NCBI GenBank assembly: GCA_014239505.1
Contig: JAAZYT010000100.1
Location: forward strand, 1-42,432
Length of the DNA stretch: 42,432 nucleotides
Reading direction: 5' to 3'
DNA from: Fidelibacterota bacterium
GTDB lineage: Bacteria; Fidelibacterota; Marinisomatia; Marinisomatales; TCS55
The notes under the pieces are model-generated. The model was given only the letters and a program-made list of their open reading frames with translations. It was not told the DNA's origin and did not search any database. Below are positions 7,879 to 16,427 of the stretch, piece by piece. Made by a program: the position numbers and the translations under genes. The number at the start of each line of letters is the position of its first letter. The first letter of the stretch is position 1.

Positions 7879-10047
7879 ATGCCAAATACAAGTACATGGA
7901 ATAAAATCTGTAATTTATTTATTATAATTATATTTTTGAATATGATGCCGCAATTGCATGGGCAAGGCATTGTAAAAGAAAATAAAAAGAAAGAAAAATA
8001 CGTGAATAGACTTGCAAAAGAATCTAGCCCTTATCTCCTTCAACATAAAAATAATCCTGTCGATTGGTACCCTTGGGGACGTGAAGCTTTTGATAAAGCA
8101 AAAGAACTTGATCGACCAATTTTCCTTTCAATTGGATACTCTACCTGTCATTGGTGTCACGTAATGGCGCATGAATCATTTGAAGATGAACAAGTTGCCC
8201 AACTGTTAAATGAAAATTACATTTCAATAAAAGTTGATCGAGAAGAGCTACCAGAAATTGATCATGTTTATATGTCAGTATGCCAAGCCATGACGGGTAA
8301 AGGTGGCTGGCCTCTTACAATAATCATGACACCAAGCAAAGAACCTTTCTTTGCAGGTACTTACTTTTCTAAGACTGGTCGCTTTGGAAGACCAGGAATG
8401 TTAGAGTTGCTTCCCTCTATTTCAGATGCTTGGAAAAATAAAAGAGAGGATCTATTAATATCTGCAAAAAAAGTTAATTCATTTCTAATGGAATCAAATA
8501 AAAAAGAAATTGGAGAAGATTTAGATCAATCAGTTTTAGAAAATGCTTATGCTCAATTTGTTAGTAAGTATGATAAAATAAATGGTGGCTTTAGTACACA
8601 ACCAAAATTTCCATCAGCCCATAATTTGATTTATCTTTTACGATACCATTATATGAATAACGATACAACATCCTTAATGATGGTAGAAAATACTTTGCAG
8701 AAAATGAGACTTGGTGGCATTTTTGATCAGATTGGTTATGGCTTTCATCGTTATTCAACAGATAAAGAATGGCTCGTTCCACATTTTGAAAAAATGCTTT
8801 ATGATCAAGCAATGCTTACAATGGCTTATACAGAAGCATATCAAATAACACAAAATCAATTATATCAAAATATTTCTGAAGAAATTCTTACATATGTAGA
8901 TCGAGATATGACTGATAAACGTGGAGGGTTTTACTCTGCAGAAGATGCCGATAGTGAAGGTGAAGAAGGCCTTTTTTATCTATGGACACTTCAAGAACTT
9001 CAAAAGATAACTAGTAAGGATGATTTTTCATTCTTAACAGACCTTTACAGTTTAGATTCCTCTGGAAATTTTAAAGATGAAGCAACAAGACAATTTACAG
9101 GAAAAAATATTTTTCATCTTAAAAATCTAATTAATGATAAAAGTAAATCTAAACAAATTAAAGAAATCAATAATAATTTATTTAATATTCGTAAAAAAAG
9201 AATCCATCCTTTAAAAGATAATAAAATTTTGACAGACTGGAATGGGCTTATGATTGTTGCATATGCTAAAGCTGGTATTGCTTTTAATAACAAGTCATTT
9301 ATTAATACAGCAGAAAAAAGTACTCAATTCATTTTAAATAATTTAACGGATAATAATGGAAGATTAATTAAACGTTATAGAAATGGAGTCTCCGGATTAG
9401 ATGCACATTTAGATGACTACGCTTTTATGATTTGGGGACTTCTTGAGCTTTATGAAGCAACCTTTAAACCTTCATATTTAAGTGAAGCAATCTCACTAAA
9501 TAGAATAATGGTTGATGAGTTTTGGAGTGATGAAGGCGGCTTTTATCTGGGTAGCGATAAATCAGAGCAACTCATTGTAAGGTCTTTAACTGGTTATGAT
9601 GGAGCAATCCCATCAGGGAATGCAATTGCAGCCTATAATTTATTGAAATTAACTCGGCTCACAGGTGAAGAGAAATGGGCAGAAATGGCTCAAAAGTTAT
9701 TTAAAGTTTTTTCAAATGATATTAAAAATACACCAATAGGCTATACCTCTACGCTTTCTGCTTTTATGTTTGAATTATCAAAGCCTAAAGAGATTATTGT
9801 CGTTGGCTCTGGAAGCAATTTAGAAACCCAAGCTGCTTTGACTCTTTTAAGGTCTAAGTATATTCCAAATAAAGTAATGCTATTTAAAGATACAGATGAC
9901 AAAATTCAAAGCTTAACACCCTTAGCAAAATGGACTTCTAATCATCAGATGATTAATAATAAGACTACTTATTATATTTGTGAGGATTTCAGTTGTAAAT
10001 TACCAACTAACGATATTGAAATAGCGCTAAAGCTCATAAATGAATAA
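7879..10047 (+). CDS. DUF255/SSP411-family thioredoxin-domain protein, secreted
   Basis: This is a homologue of the YyaL/SSP411 (SPATA20) family: an N-terminal thioredoxin-like DUF255 domain joined to an alpha/alpha-barrel like that of N-acylglucosamine 2-epimerase. The hallmark SSPYLLQHKNNPVDWYPWG is at residues 49-67, and the CHWC redox-like motif at 90-93 within STCHWCHVMAHESF. Further motifs are KVDREELPEID and GGWPLTIIMTP, then GGIFDQIGYGFHRYS and PHFEKMLYDQAML in the barrel. The total of 722 residues is about usual. Residues 1-30 form a hydrophobic export signal (NLFIIIIFLNMMPQLHGQG), which cytosolic family members lack. The biochemical function of the family is not settled. It leads a plus-strand run with a 66-residue protein and a symporter. 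Confidence 0.9.
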   Translation: MPNTSTWNKICNLFIIIIFLNMMPQLHGQGIVKENKKKEKYVNRLAKESSPYLLQHKNNPVDWYPWGREAFDKAKELDRPIFLSIGYSTCHWCHVMAHESFEDEQVAQLLNENYISIKVDREELPEIDHVYMSVCQAMTGKGGWPLTIIMTPSKEPFFAGTYFSKTGRFGRPGMLELLPSISDAWKNKREDLLISAKKVNSFLMESNKKEIGEDLDQSVLENAYAQFVSKYDKINGGFSTQPKFPSAHNLIYLLRYHYMNNDTTSLMMVENTLQKMRLGGIFDQIGYGFHRYSTDKEWLVPHFEKMLYDQAMLTMAYTEAYQITQNQLYQNISEEILTYVDRDMTDKRGGFYSAEDADSEGEEGLFYLWTLQELQKITSKDDFSFLTDLYSLDSSGNFKDEATRQFTGKNIFHLKNLINDKSKSKQIKEINNNLFNIRKKRIHPLKDNKILTDWNGLMIVAYAKAGIAFNNKSFINTAEKSTQFILNNLTDNNGRLIKRYRNGVSGLDAHLDDYAFMIWGLLELYEATFKPSYLSEAISLNRIMVDEFWSDEGGFYLGSDKSEQLIVRSLTGYDGAIPSGNAIAAYNLLKLTRLTGEEKWAEMAQKLFKVFSNDIKNTPIGYTSTLSAFMFELSKPKEIIVVGSGSNLETQAALTLLRSKYIPNKVMLFKDTDDKIQSLTPLAKWTSNHQMINNKTTYYICEDFSCKLPTNDIEIALKLINE

Positions 10048-10240
10048 ACCTTTATCAAAACAATTAGGCGAACTTTTTGCACAGTTTCAAGACTTAATTG
10101 ATACTGCTTCTCATACAGTTATTAAAAGATTGAATGAAGATGATAAAAAAAGAAATAGACTACTTAGTTTTTTTTCAACCATTGGGGATTCGTATTATAA
10201 AAAATATTCTGAAATCAAAAAAGATAGTAAATCTTCATAA
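10040..10240 (+). CDS. Small hypothetical protein (66 aa), coupled to DUF255 gene
   Basis: This short cytoplasmic-type protein is not recognised. It has no signal or membrane segment. The sequence is charged and mostly helical, with an amphipathic stretch QLGELFAQFQDLIDTASHTVIKRL and a lysine-rich tail (YYKKYSEIKKDSKSS). Its ATG lies within the last codons of the DUF255 gene, giving an 8-base overlap ATGAATAA. The same arrangement recurs at four other junctions in this window, which favours a genuine coupled gene. A 24-base gap separates it from the downstream symporter gene. A regulatory or accessory role with the symporter is only a guess. Confidence 0.6.
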   Translation: MNKPLSKQLGELFAQFQDLIDTASHTVIKRLNEDDKKRNRLLSFFSTIGDSYYKKYSEIKKDSKSS

Positions 10241-10264
10241 CTAAAAAATAAATAAAGAGAAAAT

Positions 10265-11545
10265 ATGAAACTTGAACTACATTGGAAAATTATTATAGGA
10301 TTAATTTTAGGCTTGTTATTTGGAGTAACAGCTGCATCTCAAGGCTGGGGAGGATTTACAAATGACTGGATTGCTCCATTTGGAAAAATATTTATCAATT
10401 TGTTAAAATTAATTGCTGTTCCTCTAGTACTCTCTTCTTTAATTACTGGTGTTGCATCCTTATCCGATTTGAAAAAGCTTTCTAGGATTGGTGGAAAAAC
10501 TATAACAATTTATATAACTACTACAGCAATTGCTGTTACGATTGGTTTAATTGCAGTAAATATACTTGAACCTGGATCAACTGTCCCTGAGGATATGAAA
10601 ATTAAGCTTCAAAATACATATCAATCAGCTGCCTCTGGAAAACTAGAAGCTGCTCAGGAAGTTAAAGAACGATCAGTTCTTCAACCAGTTGTTGATATCG
10701 TACCAAGCAACTTTTTTAGTTCAGCGTCAAATAATAGGAATATGCTTCAGGTTGTTTTTGTAGCAATTATTATTGGCATTGCTTTAATCCAAATCCCTAA
10801 AGAAAAATCTAGGCCTGTCTTAGAATTTATGGAAGGAATTAACGATCTAGTAATTAAACTTGTTGATAATATAATGTTATTAGCACCAATTGGAGTATTT
10901 GCTCTTATAGCTGATACAATAACTTCTGTAGCTGGTAATAATATTAATAATGTAATAGAGCTTTTAAGCGCATTAGGGTTTTATATGCTTGCCGTTATCA
11001 TGGGATTAGTAATCCACATGTTAATTACATATTCAGTTGTTCTTAAATTATTTTCAAAAATGTCATTAAAGAAATTTTATCAAGGTATTGCACCAGCTCA
11101 GCTTCTAGGTTTTTCGACTAGCTCAAGTGGTGCAACATTACCCGTCACCATGGAACGTTGTGAAGATGAGTTAGGTGTATCAGAAGAAGTTTCTTCCTTT
11201 GTACTACCACTCGGTGCAACAATAAATATGGATGGAACTGCATTATATCAAGCCGTAGCTGCTGTATTTATTGCCCAAACATTAGGTATGGATTTATCAA
11301 TAGTTGCACAATTAACTATTGTTTTAACTGCAGTTTTGGCTTCTATTGGAACAGCTGCCGTTCCAGGAGCTGGTATTATTATGCTTGTAATAATATTAGA
11401 GGCAATTGGAGTTCCAAGTGCTGGGATTGCACTTATTTTAGGAGTTGATAGAATATTAGATATGATGCGTACAGTAACTAATGTTACGGGTGATGCAAGT
11501 GTGGCTGTTGCTGTAGCTTCATCTGAAAATCAATTGAGGATTTAG
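10265..11545 (+). CDS. Dicarboxylate/acidic amino acid:cation symporter (DAACS)
   Basis: This is an inner-membrane sodium- or proton-coupled transporter of the GltP/DctA/GltPh family, 426 residues. The re-entrant hairpin tip SSSGATLP is at residues 286-293. The cation-site motif NMDGT is at 321-325. The C-terminal substrate helix reads DRILDMMRTVTNVTGD. The arginine in that helix corresponds to the residue that binds the side-chain carboxylate in GltPh, so glutamate, aspartate or C4-dicarboxylates are the likely substrates. An extra hydrophilic loop (about residues 103-145) is longer than in GltPh. The start is ATG at 10265 with a weak AAAGAG upstream. It is last in its run, and the next gene converges from the right. 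Confidence 0.93.
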   Translation: MKLELHWKIIIGLILGLLFGVTAASQGWGGFTNDWIAPFGKIFINLLKLIAVPLVLSSLITGVASLSDLKKLSRIGGKTITIYITTTAIAVTIGLIAVNILEPGSTVPEDMKIKLQNTYQSAASGKLEAAQEVKERSVLQPVVDIVPSNFFSSASNNRNMLQVVFVAIIIGIALIQIPKEKSRPVLEFMEGINDLVIKLVDNIMLLAPIGVFALIADTITSVAGNNINNVIELLSALGFYMLAVIMGLVIHMLITYSVVLKLFSKMSLKKFYQGIAPAQLLGFSTSSSGATLPVTMERCEDELGVSEEVSSFVLPLGATINMDGTALYQAVAAVFIAQTLGMDLSIVAQLTIVLTAVLASIGTAAVPGAGIIMLVIILEAIGVPSAGIALILGVDRILDMMRTVTNVTGDASVAVAVASSENQLRI

Positions 11546-11585
11546 AAAAAAATAGTAAAGATTTTTCACATTACGAGATAAATAT

Positions 11586-11750
11586 TTTCACTTCAGTTAT
11601 TGAATTTCAGGATCTTCAATAAAAAATCCTTGAGATCACCTTCTGATTTCAAAAAACAGGCCTTTTCGTTTATACGGATGAAGGAAGTTTGCTGAAAACA
11701 GAGACCTCTACCGTGTTAAAACGGATCCTGAAATCGAAGCTGAAGTGAAA
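11586..11750. repeat. Long-range imperfect inverted repeat in convergent gap
   Basis: The left arm (11586-11614) and the right arm (11724-11750) are reverse complements over two 11-base blocks. The outer block is TTTCACTTCAG and the inner block ATTTCAGGATC. Seven unmatched bases on the left and five on the right separate the blocks. The loop is 109 bases. It occupies most of the 217-base gap between the symporter gene and hflX, where a bidirectional terminator would be expected. No U-rich tract follows either arm, so it is not a classic intrinsic terminator. A decayed palindromic element or a chance structure are the alternatives. Confidence 0.5.
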
Positions 11751-11780
11751 AGAATTAAAAAATTATTCAATCATTGTTGA
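11682..11780 (+). pseudogene. Possible C-terminal coding remnant
   Basis: A plus-strand frame after a stop at 11679-11681 reads RKFAENRDLYRVKTDPEIEA and continues EVKRIKKLFNHC to a TGA at 11778-11780. The composition (charged, helical, few rare residues) looks like the C-terminus of a real protein, not random AT-rich translation, yet it has no start codon. In the preceding bases another frame (about 11650-11690) reads KTGLFVYTDEGS, which would join it through a frameshift. It overlaps the 3' end of hflX by 18 bases. I do not recognise the family. A chance open frame is possible. Confidence 0.25.
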
Positions 11781-13034
11781 TTGAATTTGGCTAATTCTTT
11801 CCCTAGAACCTTTTATCTTTAGAAATACGTGATCATCATTATATATGCGTTCTATAACATCTACACCTTCTTGAGCTAATGCCAGCTTTTTAGATTCTTG
11901 ATATTTGAAACACAGATCAACTACCTTAAAATTTTCATCCATAATTTCAATAATTTTCTCAGTTAATGAATCTATCATTAATTTATTTAATGCAGAAATG
12001 AAAATAGCTTTAGGAAATGTTCTTTTAAGAAAAAATATTTTATTATCAACATTTTCATTATCAATTTTATTAAAAATAATTAAATATGAATGTCGTTTCA
12101 CACCTAGATCTTTTAATACCTCAAGTATTGTATTATAGTGCTCGTTTACTTCATTTGATGAAGCGTCTAGCATAATTAAAATAAGTTCAGCTTCTACAAC
12201 TTCTTTTAACGTACTTCTAAAACTCGCTACCAAATGATGTGGTAGTTTTCTAACAAAACCAACAGTATCACTTAATAAAATTCTATGAGAGTTATCGAGT
12301 TTAACTGTACGTATTGTTGTATCTAAAGTTGCAAATAGTTGATTTTTAATCAAAACATCGGCACCAGAAATTGTTTTCATTAGTGTAGATTTTCCAGCAT
12401 TTGTATAGCCAACTAAAGCTACTTTAAACTCATTTGACCTATTTTTACTTTGTGTTTCTCTTTCTTTTTCAATTTTTTCTAACTCTTTTTTTAACTTTGA
12501 TATTCTGTTTCTAAGTAATCTTCTATCAACTTCAATTTGAGTTTCACCTGCTCCAGCTCTAGCACCAATACCACCCATTTGTCTTTCAAGGTGTGTCCAT
12601 GCTCTTGTTAATCTTGGTAACATATACTCTAATTGTGCAAGTTCAACTTGAGTTTTTGCTTCTTTTGTTTTAGCATGCTGACTAAATATATCTAAGATAA
12701 GCGCACTTCTATCAATCACTTTTATATTTTTTACAAGGTTACTGTAATTTTTTATTTGAGCTGGACTTAACTCATCATCAAATATTATAAGTGAGACTCC
12801 AAGTTCTTCTGCTTGTTTTATTATTTGTTTAGCTTTCCCCGAACCTATAAAGAATGATGGATTTATACGAGAAAGTTTCTGAGTAATTTTTCCAACTACA
12901 TCTGCTCCTGCTGTTTTAGCTAATAATTCTAATTCTTTTAGATGTTCTTCAACTTTATATTGATCTAGCTTACCATATATCACACCTACAAGTAACGCTT
13001 TTTCCTTATTTTTAATTACTAACTTATCAGTCAT
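11763..13034 (-). CDS. hflX: GTPase HflX
   Basis: This ribosome-associated GTPase splits stalled or stressed 70S ribosomes. At 423 residues it has the N-terminal HflX domain with the signature GGIGARAGAGETQIEVDRRLL (residues 154-174), then a coiled coil (about 175-200), then the G domain. G1 GYTNAGKST is at 209-217, G3 DTVG at 256-259 and G4 NKID at 322-325. A C-terminal ferredoxin-like domain follows. The start ATG overlaps the stop of the upstream BatA-like gene by four bases (ATGA), so it is the last gene of a coupled run. It converges on the DAACS gene. Confidence 0.95.
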   Translation of the reverse strand: MTDKLVIKNKEKALLVGVIYGKLDQYKVEEHLKELELLAKTAGADVVGKITQKLSRINPSFFIGSGKAKQIIKQAEELGVSLIIFDDELSPAQIKNYSNLVKNIKVIDRSALILDIFSQHAKTKEAKTQVELAQLEYMLPRLTRAWTHLERQMGGIGARAGAGETQIEVDRRLLRNRISKLKKELEKIEKERETQSKNRSNEFKVALVGYTNAGKSTLMKTISGADVLIKNQLFATLDTTIRTVKLDNSHRILLSDTVGFVRKLPHHLVASFRSTLKEVVEAELILIMLDASSNEVNEHYNTILEVLKDLGVKRHSYLIIFNKIDNENVDNKIFFLKRTFPKAIFISALNKLMIDSLTEKIIEIMDENFKVVDLCFKYQESKKLALAQEGVDVIERIYNDDHVFLKIKGSRERISQIQSTMIE

Positions 13035-15085
13035 TCTAAAGACTTTAATGATTTTGGGTCAGGTCTACTTACATATGATTCTATAAAAAATAAAATTATC
13101 GCAATTAATAAAAATATTCTCCACAAGAGTTGTCCATTTCTTTGAGATTCAATCGTTTCTTTTATTGGTGTTTCATTTGTTATCCAAACTAAATTATTCT
13201 TTCCAATAACTGATTTAATTTTTTCGAAATTAGCTCGATATTTTGGAGATTCACTAATTGCTAATTTTGTAGAGAATGCTGTATAAAATTCTTCATCAGC
13301 AAAAACTTCATAAGAGCCTAATTCTGTTGTACCTTTAAAAATAATCGCTTCATTACCATAGTCAGGCACAACTAGAATTTTTCTATCTGATGGTGAAATG
13401 ATTGACCATTTTTTATTAATAAGATCTTTTGGTAAAGAAATAATCTTTGCTTTAAATGTTTCAATAAGCTCTGTATTTAATTCATTAGTTGCAGATAAGA
13501 TTAATAATCTATGAATTAATGGAATAAGTAAACCTTTAATTGCAAAATCGTTCCATTTTAAATCTAATGGCGAAGTAAAAAAGTATATTTGACTACTGTA
13601 AAATGGAATATTTACTAAAAATGGATCATTATTATTCAAATCTAAAATTGAATGATGTCCTTTTTTTAGATTAACAGAATTATATGTAAAAATTTTGGGT
13701 AAAGATGATTCGAGGTTGCGAATGTTGAAATCTTGCAGCAATGGATTCTTTCGATCTACTACTTTGACAGTTAAATATGATTCATTCTCGAGATATATTT
13801 TATTTTTATAATCAGGAAGTAAAAGATTATTACTAACCTGTTTATTAATATTTTCAAAATTTTGACCAGCAAACCAAAGAATATTTCCACCTTGATTTAA
13901 AAAACGTTTTATTGATTCAATAGCACTAGGTTTTATAATTAAAGGATCTTCTAGAATTAATACATCTGTTTCTTCTAAATAAATTGTTTCAATCTCGTCC
14001 TTTAATTTTAATTCTAAATCTAAAAATTCAGCACCTCCATTTATTGATTGTAAAGCAGTTTTAATAATAAATAGTCCATTCTCAGAATTAGCAATTACTT
14101 TACATGAGATTTGCTCTGGAATATTTAATTCAAATGTCTGCTTATTATCTAGAATAAAATCATCTGGTGGAATTTCTATTTTTCCTTTTATAACACCACT
14201 TTTACCTGGATAAACTTGAAATGAGAAATCTTTACTAGTTTTAGTTTTAAAATTAGAAACAATCTGCCCTACTCGTTCATTATTCAGGTAAAGTTCTACT
14301 GGAAGACTTCTAATTTCATTTTTACCCATATTTTCAATATTAGTATTTAACCTTAATAAATCATTAGGTGTTTTAATTTGATTTATTGAAGAAATATTTT
14401 TAATACCCACATTATTACTTAGTTCATTACTAGTGAGAGCGTAAAATTTCCAATCTGTATATTTATCTTTAAAATTTTTGGGAGGTATAGATTGAAAATC
14501 ACTCATTATAAAGCATTCTTTATTTGGCAATGATGAATCTATTGAACTCAATAGTGAGTCTACTAATGTCCATAAATTATCTTTTCCATAAGATTCAGCA
14601 ATCTGCCAGTTTTGGTACTGTAAATTCATGCCTTTTTCAACTATTCCTGAATAAATCTCATTTGGTGGAGTAGTCTTAAATACATTAAGATTAACTAGAC
14701 CTCCAAAACTAGAAAGTATTTCAGGAATCTTTTTTTTTGATTGATCAAGAAAAGATTGTTGATTATTTGTAACAGACATACTTGCTGAATTATCAATAAT
14801 AATAACTGCAACTGATTCCTCTTCACTAGGGACCCAAATTGATTCATTTACAAATAATGGTCCAGATAACATCAATATTAAAGCAGCAATAATACCCATT
14901 CTTAACAAAATTAAAATCCATTGAATGATTTTTATTTTTTTAATATTTTTTTTCTCAAGAGCCTGTATATGTTTTATTGATGAGAATTCTAAGATCTTTG
15001 ACTTTCGAAGATTAAATAAATGGATTATTAATGGAATAGATAATCCAATTAACCCCCATAAAACAGTAGGAGATAAAAATGACAT
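13031..15085 (-). CDS. BatA-domain/VWA membrane protein
   Basis: This inner-membrane protein of 684 residues has an aerotolerance-regulator N-terminal (BatA) domain at 1-78. That domain has two hydrophobic segments (FLSPTVLWGLIGLSIPLIIHLF and IIQWILILLRMGIIAALILM) around the conserved LRKSK basic patch. A von Willebrand A-like domain follows, with the MIDAS start IIIDNSASMS at residues 95-104, so DxSxS is intact. A large extracytoplasmic region with a possible glutamine amidotransferase-like fold (QGGNILWFAGQ) leads to a final membrane helix (LLWRIFLLIAIILFFIESYVS). Such proteins are common in the FCB group and have no defined biochemical role. It is coupled to hflX and to the kinase-like gene upstream (TAATG). 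Confidence 0.85.
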   Translation of the reverse strand: MSFLSPTVLWGLIGLSIPLIIHLFNLRKSKILEFSSIKHIQALEKKNIKKIKIIQWILILLRMGIIAALILMLSGPLFVNESIWVPSEEESVAVIIIDNSASMSVTNNQQSFLDQSKKKIPEILSSFGGLVNLNVFKTTPPNEIYSGIVEKGMNLQYQNWQIAESYGKDNLWTLVDSLLSSIDSSLPNKECFIMSDFQSIPPKNFKDKYTDWKFYALTSNELSNNVGIKNISSINQIKTPNDLLRLNTNIENMGKNEIRSLPVELYLNNERVGQIVSNFKTKTSKDFSFQVYPGKSGVIKGKIEIPPDDFILDNKQTFELNIPEQISCKVIANSENGLFIIKTALQSINGGAEFLDLELKLKDEIETIYLEETDVLILEDPLIIKPSAIESIKRFLNQGGNILWFAGQNFENINKQVSNNLLLPDYKNKIYLENESYLTVKVVDRKNPLLQDFNIRNLESSLPKIFTYNSVNLKKGHHSILDLNNNDPFLVNIPFYSSQIYFFTSPLDLKWNDFAIKGLLIPLIHRLLILSATNELNTELIETFKAKIISLPKDLINKKWSIISPSDRKILVVPDYGNEAIIFKGTTELGSYEVFADEEFYTAFSTKLAISESPKYRANFEKIKSVIGKNNLVWITNETPIKETIESQRNGQLLWRIFLLIAIILFFIESYVSRPDPKSLKSLE

Positions 15086-15669
15086 TATATTGGTGTTATT
15101 AGCATCATCATTATTGCACCAGAACCAAGAGGTATTTTAAAATTATCATCTAGTGGAATTGGTAAAATTTCCATAATCATTGCTGCTAAAGCCCCTGATA
15201 AAGAAATTTTCAAAGGTAGTAGAGAAAAATTAATAGAGACTATAGTACATACAATTAACCCAGCAAAAAACCCTTCCCAGCTTTTATTACCAACTTTATG
15301 TTTTCCAAACCTTTGTCCAAATAATCCAGCAGCTGTATCTCCTAAGCTCATAAATATTAAGGCAATAACAGCAACAGGTTTTGAAAAAAGAGCTATAGTA
15401 ATAAGTGATCCAATCATAACCCATGTTGCCCCTGTAAGGTGACCTTTTAATTCATGTACTCTTAACATTCTATTAAAAAGTAAATTAAAAATAGATTTAA
15501 CCCAACTTATTCTATGTCGCGCAATATCAATAAATAAAAAAATTAAAGATAAAACAATCAGTAATTGAATCATTATATCTTTATCAGTTATTACATATAA
15601 ATAACCAAATGGTATTATTAAGTTAAATAAATGAATTATTTTTCTAATATATTCATCATTTGAAATCAT
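15085..15669 (-). CDS. Dolichol/phytol kinase-like integral membrane enzyme
   Basis: This small polytopic protein (194 residues) belongs to the SEC59/VTE5/DGK1 group, related to CdsA, whose members phosphorylate isoprenoid alcohols or diacylglycerol using CTP. The diagnostic cytoplasmic motif is LGDTAAGLFGQRFGKHK, then SWEGFFAG, at about residues 109-135. This matches the S-x-x-D-x-x-A-x-x-x-G...KS-x-E-G signature. About five or six helices are visible. In bacteria this fold can salvage undecaprenol, phytol or other prenols; the substrate here is inferred only by family. It overlaps both neighbours (TAATG and ATGA). Phosphatidate cytidylyltransferase is an alternative name, but the protein is shorter than CdsA. 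Confidence 0.75.
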   Translation of the reverse strand: MISNDEYIRKIIHLFNLIIPFGYLYVITDKDIMIQLLIVLSLIFLFIDIARHRISWVKSIFNLLFNRMLRVHELKGHLTGATWVMIGSLITIALFSKPVAVIALIFMSLGDTAAGLFGQRFGKHKVGNKSWEGFFAGLIVCTIVSINFSLLPLKISLSGALAAMIMEILPIPLDDNFKIPLGSGAIMMMLITPI

Positions 15670-16427
15670 TTTTCACTCTGTAATTTGTCAAAAATATCTT
15701 GAAGGTCTAGAATACTTACAATTAAGTCTATATTTGATGATTTATCTAAAACTGTTCCAGGTGCAATAGATTGATCTAAAACTGTATATGGCACAAGGTC
15801 TTCATTTTGCTGATAAGATACTTTACCTAATGTTAAACGTGCTTTTATTAATTCTGATTTTGCTTTTTTCATACTTAAGCCAAATAACTGAGGTACTTGG
15901 AAAAAGTCAGGTGGTAAACCTTGACTAACAGTTATTTGGAGGCCCAAACCTTTTTTAATTTGATCCCCTTCTTTTGGAAATTGCCATGCCACAGTACCTT
16001 TAGGATAATCAGGATTATACTCTAAATATACTGAATCAATTACAAGTCCAAGTTGTTGAATAGCTATTTCAGCACTTCGACGTGATTGACCAACTAAGCT
16101 CGGAACCTCAATCATTTTTTCCGAACGTGATATTTTTAATCTTATTGTTCTACCGTGCTTTACTTTTTGACCAGGCAAGGGATATTGGTCAACAATTGTT
16201 GATGGATCTAATTCAGAAGTATAAACTGTATCAAAAACCGTTCCTTTAAACCCTTCTGATTCAAGTTGCTTTATTGCTAAATCTAAACTTTTACCTTTCA
16301 CATCCATAACTATGATAGTTTTATCTTTTCTTATGTATGTTGGCATTATGATCTTATCAAATAGTAAGAAAAGGACAAAGGATGTCAAAATAAGAGCAAT
16401 AATAAAATTGAATAATTTATTTATCAT
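15666..16427 (-). CDS. Stand-alone PASTA-domain membrane protein
   Basis: One N-terminal membrane helix (residues 6-24) anchors three consecutive PASTA domains in the periplasm, at about 36-101, 103-169 and 174-240. Each shows the typical V-x-G-x-S-x-x-x-A-x-x-x-L then G-x-V-x-x-Q-x-P-x-x-G pattern. Examples are VKGKSLDLAIKQLESEGF, VGQSRRSAEIAIQQLGL and FGLSMKKAKSELIKARL. PASTA domains bind peptidoglycan fragments and usually sit on Ser/Thr kinases or class B penicillin-binding proteins; here there is no catalytic domain. FCB bacteria commonly encode such stand-alone forms. It overlaps rsmB upstream and the prenol-kinase-like gene downstream by four bases each. Confidence 0.88.
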   Translation of the reverse strand: MINKLFNFIIALILTSFVLFLLFDKIIMPTYIRKDKTIIVMDVKGKSLDLAIKQLESEGFKGTVFDTVYTSELDPSTIVDQYPLPGQKVKHGRTIRLKISRSEKMIEVPSLVGQSRRSAEIAIQQLGLVIDSVYLEYNPDYPKGTVAWQFPKEGDQIKKGLGLQITVSQGLPPDFFQVPQLFGLSMKKAKSELIKARLTLGKVSYQQNEDLVPYTVLDQSIAPGTVLDKSSNIDLIVSILDLQDIFDKLQSEK

